Below, piece after piece: positions 1 to 5,855 of a stretch of 7,068 bases of DNA. The stretch's first letter is position 1; each line of letters opens with the position of its first letter. The DNA is taken from positions 1-7,068 of the forward strand of contig CALPIW020000078.1 in the NCBI GenBank assembly GCA_943323725.2, in the 5' to 3' direction. Under the pieces are notes generated by a model. That model had not been told where the DNA came from and ran no database searches. It was given only the letters and a program-made list of their open reading frames with translations. Source of the DNA: Polynucleobacter meluiroseus. GTDB lineage: Bacteria; Verrucomicrobiota; Verrucomicrobiia; Opitutales; UBA953. The translations under genes were made by a program, and so were the position numbers.

Positions 1-2
1 AC

Positions 3-203
3 CTCGCCAAGAAGAACCTAAAACTCGCGGCCGGCGAATGGGTTCCGGTCCGGCTGACTTTCACAGGCGACGAGGTGGCCGTCCAGGTCAACGACCAGAC
101 CTTCAAGGGCAAGCATCCCAGCCTCGGCAAGGACAAGACCTCACTCGACCTGCTCGTCTTCGGAGCCACCGCCGGCTTCCGCAACGTCCGCGTCGCCCGT
201 TAA
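3..203 (+). CDS. C-terminal end of a beta-sandwich (DUF1080 / concanavalin-like) protein, partial
   Basis: The frame is open from the left edge and ends at a TAA at 201-203, giving 66 C-terminal residues; the start lies outside the window. The visible part is rich in alternating beta strands: GEWVPVRLTFTGDEVAVQV, then a Lys/Gly-rich turn, then LDLLVFGATAGFRNVRVAR. A strand pattern of 'how a ligand-free sheet is measured' followed by a terminal 'xFRNVRVxx' strand is typical of the last strands of DUF1080 (3-keto-disaccharide hydrolase) or LamG-like jelly-roll domains. These are abundant in secreted proteins of Verrucomicrobiota and Planctomycetota. No catalytic residue can be judged from this fragment. 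It ends 4 nt before the esterase gene, so it is probably the preceding gene of the same operon and acts on, or binds, the same glycan. The family call is from fold-like pattern only. A generic carbohydrate-binding module is the main alternative. Confidence 0.6.
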   Translation, partial: LAKKNLKLAAGEWVPVRLTFTGDEVAVQVNDQTFKGKHPSLGKDKTSLDLLVFGATAGFRNVRVAR

Positions 204-207
204 TCTC

Positions 208-1410
208 ATGCGACTCCTCGCCAGCCTCCTCCTCGTCGCCTCGCTGAGCGCCGAGACCGACGCCGACCGTAAAGTCGTCCTCGGCCTCGTGGACACCTGC
301 GCCCAAGCCCCGCAGACCTTCGAAGCCGAAGGCTTCAAAGCCGACGGGCAAGTCCGGGCGATCTTCTACGACACCCTGCCCTATAAAGGAAAGCCTACCC
401 GCGTCTTCGCCTGGATCGGCCTGCCCGCCAAGCGCGAGGGCAAGGTCCCCGGCATCGTCCTCGTCCACGGTGGCGGCGGCACGGCCTACAAGGAGTGGGT
501 CCAGAAATGGAACGCCCAAGGTTTCGCGGCCATCAGCATCGCGGTCGAAGGCCAGACCGACGTCGACGAGAAGAAGGAAGCCAAAGGCCGGCCCGTCTGG
601 GCGCGCCAGGCCTTCTCAGGACCCGCCCGCGATGGCACCTTTGCCGACACGAAACTCCCGCTCAAGGAGCAGTGGATGTATCACGCCCTCGCCGACACGA
701 TGCTGGCGAACTCGCTCCTGCGTTCCCTGCCCGAAGTCGACGCCAACAAGATCGGCGTGATGGGCGTCTCCTGGGGCGGGGTGATCACCAGCACCGTCAT
801 CGGGCTCGACGCACGTTTCGCCTTCGGCATCCCGACTTACGGCTGCGGACATCTCTTCGACGCCGAGAACCATTGGGGCCGGGCATTGCATGACAACGAG
901 GGCTATCAACAGGTCTGGGACGGCATGAATTACGCCGACCGCGTGAAGATGCCGGTGCTCTGGCTCTCCTGGCCGCAGGACGCCCACTTCCCGCTCGGCT
1001 GCCAGGCCGAGCACTACCGCAAGATCCCCGGCCCCCGCATGGTCTCCCTCATCACGAAGATGGGTCACAGCCACCCCGCCGGCTGGAATCCGCCGGACAG
1101 CTACGCCTTCGCCAAGAGCGTGGTCGAGACCGGCAGGCCCTGGGGTGGCTCGCCTGCGGCCAAGACCGAATCCGGCACGGCGATCGCGGTATTCCATTCC
1201 ACCAAGCCCATCACACGCGCCGTCCTCGTCTCGACGACCGACAAGGGCTTCACCGGCACGCGCAAGTGGGTCGAGACGTCGGCCATGGCTGCCAGCGGTG
1301 GCGGCGGCACGACGACCTCCGCCCCTTTGCCTCCCGGCACGACCGCTTGGTATATCAACGCTTACGCCGATACGCTGACCCTCACCTCCGACTACCAGGA
1401 AATCAAATGA
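208..1410 (+). CDS. Secreted alpha/beta hydrolase, dienelactone hydrolase / acetyl-xylan esterase type
   Basis: This 400-residue protein begins with a signal peptide (MRLLASLLLVASLSAE, cleavage probably near residue 15), so it acts outside the cytoplasm. The alpha/beta-hydrolase core spans roughly residues 50-305. An oxyanion-type HGGGG loop sits at 87-91. The nucleophile elbow is GVSWGG, with Ser188 (codon 769-771). The likely catalytic acid is Asp258 in WPQDAHFPL and the likely base is His287 in MGHSHPAGW, so the triad looks complete. Residues about 320-400 form a separate beta-rich tail with a Gly-rich linker, resembling the Ig-like accessory domain of secreted esterases. By family, the likely reaction is hydrolysis of an ester, for example removal of acetyl groups from a polysaccharide. 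The substrate is inferred from the neighbouring sulfatases, not seen. A peptidase of the S9-like group is the main alternative. No Shine-Dalgarno precedes the ATG; the previous stop is 4 nt upstream, suggesting coupled translation. The stop overlaps the next start (ATGA). Confidence 0.85.
   Translation: MRLLASLLLVASLSAETDADRKVVLGLVDTCAQAPQTFEAEGFKADGQVRAIFYDTLPYKGKPTRVFAWIGLPAKREGKVPGIVLVHGGGGTAYKEWVQKWNAQGFAAISIAVEGQTDVDEKKEAKGRPVWARQAFSGPARDGTFADTKLPLKEQWMYHALADTMLANSLLRSLPEVDANKIGVMGVSWGGVITSTVIGLDARFAFGIPTYGCGHLFDAENHWGRALHDNEGYQQVWDGMNYADRVKMPVLWLSWPQDAHFPLGCQAEHYRKIPGPRMVSLITKMGHSHPAGWNPPDSYAFAKSVVETGRPWGGSPAAKTESGTAIAVFHSTKPITRAVLVSTTDKGFTGTRKWVETSAMAASGGGGTTTSAPLPPGTTAWYINAYADTLTLTSDYQEIK
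1397..1400 (+). promoter_or_regulatory. Ribosome binding site for the beta-propeller gene
   Basis: AGGA lies 6 nt upstream of the ATG at 1407, inside the last codons of the esterase gene. It is the only well-placed Shine-Dalgarno-like site in the window. It decides the start at 1407 over the upstream in-frame ATG at 1266, which would give an Arg/His-rich N-terminus with no signal peptide. Confidence 0.6.
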
Positions 1411-2303
1411 TCCGCCCCCTGCTCTCCCTGCTGCTCGCCGGCCTCTCCCTCGGCGCCGCTGACCAGCCCGCCGGACGATCGTTCCTGATGCTGGGCGGCA
1501 TCACCCAGATCGTCGACGCCGCCGGCAAGCCGACTTGGCAATATCCGGCCGTAACCCGCGACGGCCACGTCCTACCGAACGGCAACCTGCTGCTCACGCT
1601 TTCCAAGAACAAGGCTTACCCCGGCGGCGCGGTCGTCGAAGTGACCCGCGACCAGAAGGTCGTCTGGGAATACAAGGGCACGCAGACCGAAGTGAACACG
1701 GCCGTGCTGCTCGACAACGGCCACATCCTGCTGACCGAAGCCGGCGACAAGCCGCGCCTCCTCGAGGTCGCCCGCGACGGCTCGATCAAGGTCGAGATCC
1801 CGCTAGGCTGCCAGATCACTAACCACCACATGCAGAGCCGCATGGCGCGCAAGCTGCCGAACGGACACTACCTGGTGCCGCAGGAAAAGACCGTCCGCGA
1901 ATACGACGCCGCCGGCAAAGTCGTCTGGGAACGGAAGAGCCCGGAGTCCAAGTTGGATAACCGCTCCTTCTGCAGCCTACGCAACGCCGCCGGACACACG
2001 CTCATCAGCCTGACGGTCGCCAATCACCTGATCGAGGTCGACGCGGACGGCAAGGTCGTCTGGGAACTCCGCGAGGGCGACCTGCCGGGAGTCCGGATCA
2101 ACCGCACCACCGCCCTCTCTTGGCTGCCCAACGGCAACATCGTCTTCAGCAACTACGCCGCCCGCGCCCCGCAGCCCAAGCTCGTCGAGATCACCCGCGC
2201 CAAGCAGGTCGTCTGGACCTACACGGACGCCTCCAAGGAGGGCGTGCACGAGTTCGCGCTGCTGGATGATGCTGGCAAACCGCTGTCTGGAGTGCTTCGC
2301 TGA
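1407..2303 (+). CDS. Secreted beta-propeller protein (PQQ-like / arylsulfotransferase-like repeats)
   Basis: Starting at ATG 1407 gives 298 residues with a clear signal peptide (MIRPLLSLLLAGLSLGAAD). The frame stays open upstream to an ATG at 1266, but that extension runs through the esterase in another frame and hides the signal peptide, so I reject it. The rest is a repeated blade unit of about 40-50 residues. One half is LPNGxxLxx-like (52-64, 100-113, 148-160, 190-203, 237-250). The other is a VxExxxxGKVVWE-like strand pair (76-90, 118-132, 163-177, 208-222, 259-273). A partial unit at each end (32-47 and 283-298) could close the ring, so six or so blades are likely. Such proteins are annotated as PQQ-binding-like or arylsulfotransferase-like propellers. 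His140-His141 and His281 are the only candidate active-site histidines outside the repeat motifs, so enzymatic activity is unproven; ligand or glycan binding is equally possible. It overlaps the esterase stop by 4 nt, implying co-translation. Confidence 0.85.
   Translation: MIRPLLSLLLAGLSLGAADQPAGRSFLMLGGITQIVDAAGKPTWQYPAVTRDGHVLPNGNLLLTLSKNKAYPGGAVVEVTRDQKVVWEYKGTQTEVNTAVLLDNGHILLTEAGDKPRLLEVARDGSIKVEIPLGCQITNHHMQSRMARKLPNGHYLVPQEKTVREYDAAGKVVWERKSPESKLDNRSFCSLRNAAGHTLISLTVANHLIEVDADGKVVWELREGDLPGVRINRTTALSWLPNGNIVFSNYAARAPQPKLVEITRAKQVVWTYTDASKEGVHEFALLDDAGKPLSGVLR
1659..2219 (+). repeat. Internal coding repeat of the propeller blades
   Basis: The 12-mer GTCGTCTGGGAA (Val-Val-Trp-Glu) occurs at 1659-1670, 1920-1931 and 2055-2066, with a near copy GTCGTCTGGACC at 2208-2219. 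The spacings are 261, 135 and 153 nt, all multiples of three. They correspond to two blades, one blade and one blade. The missing copy lies in the blade around residues 118-132, where the Trp strand has diverged to IKVEIP. This marks blade duplication within the gene, not a mobile or CRISPR-type repeat. Confidence 0.7.
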
Positions 2304-2310
2304 GAGAGAC

Positions 2311-4299
2311 GTGCAGTTCACCGACCCCCAGGCCGCCTTAAACCACGCGATGGCATTGCATCGCGAAGGGCAGCATGCCGCGGCCGAAGACATCTACCGG
2401 CAATTACTGGCCGCCTTTCCGGATGCCACGGACATCCTCCATCTGCTCGGTCTGGTGGAAATCGACGGCGGTCGCGCTGACGAGGGTTTCGCGAAGATGC
2501 GCGAAGCGATCCGGCTCTCTCCCGGCATCCCGCATTACCATGCGAACCTAGGCGCCCGCCTGCTGGATCGACGCAGCCCCGAAGAGGCGGCGGCCTGCCT
2601 GCGCGAAGCGATCCGCCTGCAGCCGGACATGCCCACCCACTACTTCAACCTCGGCAACGCCTGCCTGCAACTAAGGCGGGCATCCGACGCCGTGGAGGCC
2701 TACCGTCAGGCGCTTCGACTCCAGCCCGATTATCCGGACAGCGAACTCCAGCTCGGCATCGCCCTGCACACCGACGGACGTCGCTCCGAAGCCATGGATT
2801 GGTACCGCGGAGTCCTGGCCCGCCGACCCGCACACCTCGCCGTCGCCACCAACCTGGGCGCGATGCTCCAGGAGGACTGCGACCTGGACGGGGCGGCGGA
2901 CTGCTTCCGGCAGGCCATCCAGGCCCAACCCGACCATCCGGTGCCGCTTAACAATCTCGCCGTCATCCACAAGGAACTCGGTGAGGCGGGCGAGGCGGTA
3001 CGAAGGCTGAAGCAATGCGTCGAGCTCGACCCCGCTTCGGCGTCGATGCACAGCAATCTCATCCTGATCATGCATTATGATCCGGCGACGACCGCCGCGG
3101 ACCTGCGTGCCGAACACGTCCGCTGGAACGCGCGTTTCGTGCCGAAACAGCTGCCTCCGCACGCCAATAAAGCCGAACCGCGCCGGCGCCTGCGCGTGGG
3201 CTTCGTGTCGGCGGATTTCCGTGACCACGTCGTCGGCCGCGCCCTGCTCCCCTCGTTCCGTCGGCATGAACAAGGGGATTTTGAAATCTACGGCTACTCG
3301 GCCTCGCCGGCCGACCCGTTCGGCCGGGCCTTCCAGGAAGCCGCCGCCGGCTGGCGCGAGATCGGCGGCATCCCGCCCGCCGAAGTCGCCGCGATGATCC
3401 GCGGCGACCAGATCGACATCCTCATCGACGTCGCCTTGCACACGTCGGATAACCGCCTCGAAGTCTTCGCCCTGAAGCCGGCGCCCGTGCAGGCCTCGTG
3501 GCTGGGCTACCCCGAGACCTCCGGCCTCGCGACGATGGATTATCGGATCACCGACGCCCTGCTCGAGCCGCCCGGCGGAAATCTCCTGGCCGATGCCGCC
3601 GAGCAAGCCTGCCTGCTTCCCGACTGCTGGACCTGTTATGAGCCGCCGGCAGGATACCCTGAAATCACTCCGCCGCCCTGCCTCGCCGGCCAAGGCATCA
3701 CGTTCGGCTCGCTCAATAACACCTGTAAGATCAACGACCAGGTCCTGCGCGCCTGGGCGCGCATCCTCGAGGCCGTACCAGGCTCCCGCCTCCGCCTGCT
3801 CGCCAAACAAGGCTCCCATCGACGGAGCATCGTGGAGAAACTTTCGGGCATGGGCGTCTCCGCCGAACGGATCAGCTTCTTCGACTACGTACCGCTGACC
3901 CCGGAACTGTCCCAAGGGGCCTTGCTGCACCGCTACAACGAGATCGACGTCGCCCTCGACACTTTCCCTTACACCGGGATGACGACCACGCTGGACGCCC
4001 TCTGGATGGGCGTGCCGGTGGTCTCGCTGGTCGGAGAACGCAACCTGGGGCGAGCCGGCCTGAGCCTGCTCACCAATGTCGGGATGGCGGAACTAGCCGT
4101 AACGGACGTAGACGCCTACGTCGCCCAGGCCGTCGCGCTTTCCCGCCAACCGGACCGTCTCGCCCGTCTGCGGCAGGAACTCCGCCCACGGATGCTGACC
4201 TCGCCTCTGCTGGACGCCGAAGGGTTCACCCGGCGATTGGAGACGGCCCTGCGCGACATGTGGGTTGCCTGGTGCGAGCGGCAGGGTAAGGTTGCCTGA
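2311..4299 (+). CDS. TPR-containing O-GlcNAc transferase-like glycosyltransferase (GT41, SPINDLY family)
   Basis: With the GTG start at 2311 the protein is 662 residues; an in-frame ATG at 2266 would give 677 and overlap the previous gene by 38 nt. I prefer 2311 because a purine-rich GAGAGAGA precedes it and the TPR helix begins just after. About seven tetratricopeptide repeats with a 34-residue period fill residues 7-242 (units ending near 106, 140, 174, 208 and 242). A linker leads to the GT41 catalytic region at about 293-655. Visible landmarks are VGFVSADFRDH with His306, matching the 'NH' histidine of human OGT; LKPAPVQASWLGYPETSG (388-405); FGSLNNTCKI with Lys473, matching the UDP-phosphate-binding lysine; and TGMTTTLDALWMG with Thr558-560. 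The family transfers a sugar from a nucleotide sugar, usually GlcNAc from UDP-GlcNAc, to Ser/Thr of proteins; donor and target here are unknown. There is no signal peptide or membrane segment, so it is cytoplasmic, unlike the other complete genes here. It sits 7 nt after the propeller gene and 5 nt before a sulfatase. Confidence 0.92.
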   Translation: MQFTDPQAALNHAMALHREGQHAAAEDIYRQLLAAFPDATDILHLLGLVEIDGGRADEGFAKMREAIRLSPGIPHYHANLGARLLDRRSPEEAAACLREAIRLQPDMPTHYFNLGNACLQLRRASDAVEAYRQALRLQPDYPDSELQLGIALHTDGRRSEAMDWYRGVLARRPAHLAVATNLGAMLQEDCDLDGAADCFRQAIQAQPDHPVPLNNLAVIHKELGEAGEAVRRLKQCVELDPASASMHSNLILIMHYDPATTAADLRAEHVRWNARFVPKQLPPHANKAEPRRRLRVGFVSADFRDHVVGRALLPSFRRHEQGDFEIYGYSASPADPFGRAFQEAAAGWREIGGIPPAEVAAMIRGDQIDILIDVALHTSDNRLEVFALKPAPVQASWLGYPETSGLATMDYRITDALLEPPGGNLLADAAEQACLLPDCWTCYEPPAGYPEITPPPCLAGQGITFGSLNNTCKINDQVLRAWARILEAVPGSRLRLLAKQGSHRRSIVEKLSGMGVSAERISFFDYVPLTPELSQGALLHRYNEIDVALDTFPYTGMTTTLDALWMGVPVVSLVGERNLGRAGLSLLTNVGMAELAVTDVDAYVAQAVALSRQPDRLARLRQELRPRMLTSPLLDAEGFTRRLETALRDMWVAWCERQGKVA

Positions 4300-4304
4300 C
4301 CCCC

Positions 4305-5855
4305 ATGCGACTGCTGCTCTCCCTGCTGTTGCCTTTCGCCCTTTGCGCCGCCGAGACGCGCCGCCCTAATATCCTTTGGCTGGTGGCGGAAAATATCGGC
4401 CCGGATCTCGGTAGCTACGGTCACACCGCGGTCAGGACGCCGAACCTCGATCGTCTCGCCCAGGAAGGAATGCGCTACCGGCTGGCTTTTTCGACCTCTC
4501 CGTTCTGCTCGCCGAGCCGTTCGGCCATGCTGACGGGCATGTACCAGACGAGCATCGGCGCCCACCATCACCGCTCCCACTTCATCGAAGGACTGGATGC
4601 GGACTTCACCCTCCCCTCAGGGGTCCGTCCGTTCACCCAACTGCTCCGGGAAGCCGGCTACTATTGCGCCAACATCAGGACGATGGCCGGCCGCGCCGTC
4701 GGCACCGGCAAGACCGATTTCAATTTCAAGCTCATCGGCGACCCGATGACGGCTGAGACTTCTGGCAAAGGTCGGTCCGCAGAGAAGAACAAGCGTAACA
4801 ACGCGAACTTCGCCCGGGCTTTCGCCGGCGACGAATGGACTGAGCTTCCGAAGCACCGACCCTTTTATGCGCAAGTGAACCTTCCCACGGTCGAACGCAC
4901 GATCAAGGGTTGGACCGGCTCAGCCAGCAATCCCTGGAACGGGCAGACCCATCCGGCGATCACCGATCCGAGCGCGATCACCGTGCCTCCCTACTACCCT
5001 GACCACGAGATCACTCGCCAAGATTGGGCCGGGTATCTGGATGCCGTGAGCGGCATGGATGATCGGGCTGGCGAGATCCTTCGCCGACTGGAAGCGGACG
5101 GACTGGCCGACGACACCATCGTCATCTTCTTCGCCGATAATGGCCGGCTTGAACACCGCGGCCATGGCTTCTGCTACGACAGCGGCGACCGCGTACCTTT
5201 CATCATCCGCTGGCCGAAGCACTTCCCCGCCCCGCGCCAATACCGAGCCGGCACCGTCAGCGACCAGCTCATCAGCCTGATCGACCTCACCGCCACGACC
5301 CTCTCCTTCGCCGGCCTATCCAAGCCGGCGGGCATGCAAAGCCAGGTCTTCATCGGCGACCAAGCCGAGCCGCGCACCGCCGCCTTCAGCGCGCGCGACC
5401 GGCACGACGAATGCGTGAACCGGATCCGCGCCATCCGTACCGAACGCTGGCGCTACATCCGTAACTTCATGCCCGGGCAGACCTGGATGGCCTGGCACCG
5501 CTACAAGGACGCCTGCTACCCGGTCGTTCCGCTCATGCGTAAGCTGTTCTCCGAAGGCAAGCTGACCGGTCCGCCCCTGGCCCTGATGGCATCGGCCATG
5601 CCAGCCGAAGAACTCTACGACACCGAAGCTGACCCTCACGAAATCAACAATCTGGCGGAGTCGCCGGACCCTGCGCACCAGAAGATCCGCGCCGAGTTGC
5701 GCCAACGACTCGAAGCTTGGATCGAAGAAACCCGCGACCAAGGACGCACGCCCGAAGACCCTCGGGTCGAGGCTTACATGCAGAAGCAGATGCACGAACT
5801 TTTCGGCACCCCCGGCTATTACCCAGCCTCCTGGCAGCCCCAACTTATCAAATGA
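4305..5855 (+). CDS. Secreted sulfatase, family S1, N-sulfoglucosamine sulfohydrolase-like
   Basis: This 516-residue protein has a signal peptide (MRLLLSLLLPFALCAAE) followed at once by the sulfatase start strand PNILWLVAEN. The sulfatase signature C-S-P-S-R lies at residues 68-72, followed by SAMLTG. Cys68 (codon 4506-4508) is the residue converted to formylglycine, the catalytic group. Further metal or active-site landmarks are Asp278-Asn279 in FFADNG and Lys136 in GKTDFNF, taking the place of the GKWH lysine. The C-terminal subdomain carries the usual ELYDTEADPHEINNLA segment near residue 440. Overall architecture resembles human heparan N-sulfatase (SGSH) and the S1_8 type, so removal of N- or O-sulfate from a glycosaminoglycan-like or other sulfated glycan is plausible; the exact linkage cannot be read from sequence. 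The usual Asp-Asp calcium pair is Glu29-Asn30 here. No good Shine-Dalgarno is present (AAGG is 13 nt upstream). It starts 5 nt after the glycosyltransferase stop and its own stop overlaps the next gene (ATGA). Confidence 0.93.
   Translation: MRLLLSLLLPFALCAAETRRPNILWLVAENIGPDLGSYGHTAVRTPNLDRLAQEGMRYRLAFSTSPFCSPSRSAMLTGMYQTSIGAHHHRSHFIEGLDADFTLPSGVRPFTQLLREAGYYCANIRTMAGRAVGTGKTDFNFKLIGDPMTAETSGKGRSAEKNKRNNANFARAFAGDEWTELPKHRPFYAQVNLPTVERTIKGWTGSASNPWNGQTHPAITDPSAITVPPYYPDHEITRQDWAGYLDAVSGMDDRAGEILRRLEADGLADDTIVIFFADNGRLEHRGHGFCYDSGDRVPFIIRWPKHFPAPRQYRAGTVSDQLISLIDLTATTLSFAGLSKPAGMQSQVFIGDQAEPRTAAFSARDRHDECVNRIRAIRTERWRYIRNFMPGQTWMAWHRYKDACYPVVPLMRKLFSEGKLTGPPLALMASAMPAEELYDTEADPHEINNLAESPDPAHQKIRAELRQRLEAWIEETRDQGRTPEDPRVEAYMQKQMHELFGTPGYYPASWQPQLIK

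Noticed and set aside
616..1197. Antisense open frame (193 codons) opposite the esterase
   Set aside because: It lies wholly inside a gene with a complete catalytic triad on the + strand and shows no domain of its own.
1266..1406. Upstream extension of the propeller gene to ATG 1266
   Set aside because: The extra 47 residues are Arg/His-rich and out of frame with the esterase, and they would bury an obvious signal peptide. AGGA before 1407 supports the shorter start.
1659..2219. Regularly spaced 12-mer as a possible CRISPR-like or mobile repeat
   Set aside because: Spacings are multiples of three and the copies encode the same Val-Val-Trp-Glu strand of propeller blades, so protein repetition explains them.
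2290..2312. Possible terminator or promoter between the propeller and glycosyltransferase genes
   Set aside because: The gap is only 7 nt and holds no hairpin followed by T-run, nor any -35/-10 pair I can support.
2671..3930. Long antisense open frame (419 codons) opposite the glycosyltransferase gene
   Set aside because: GC-rich coding sequence suppresses stops on the opposite strand. The translation shows no recognisable domain, while the + strand has a full TPR-GT41 protein.
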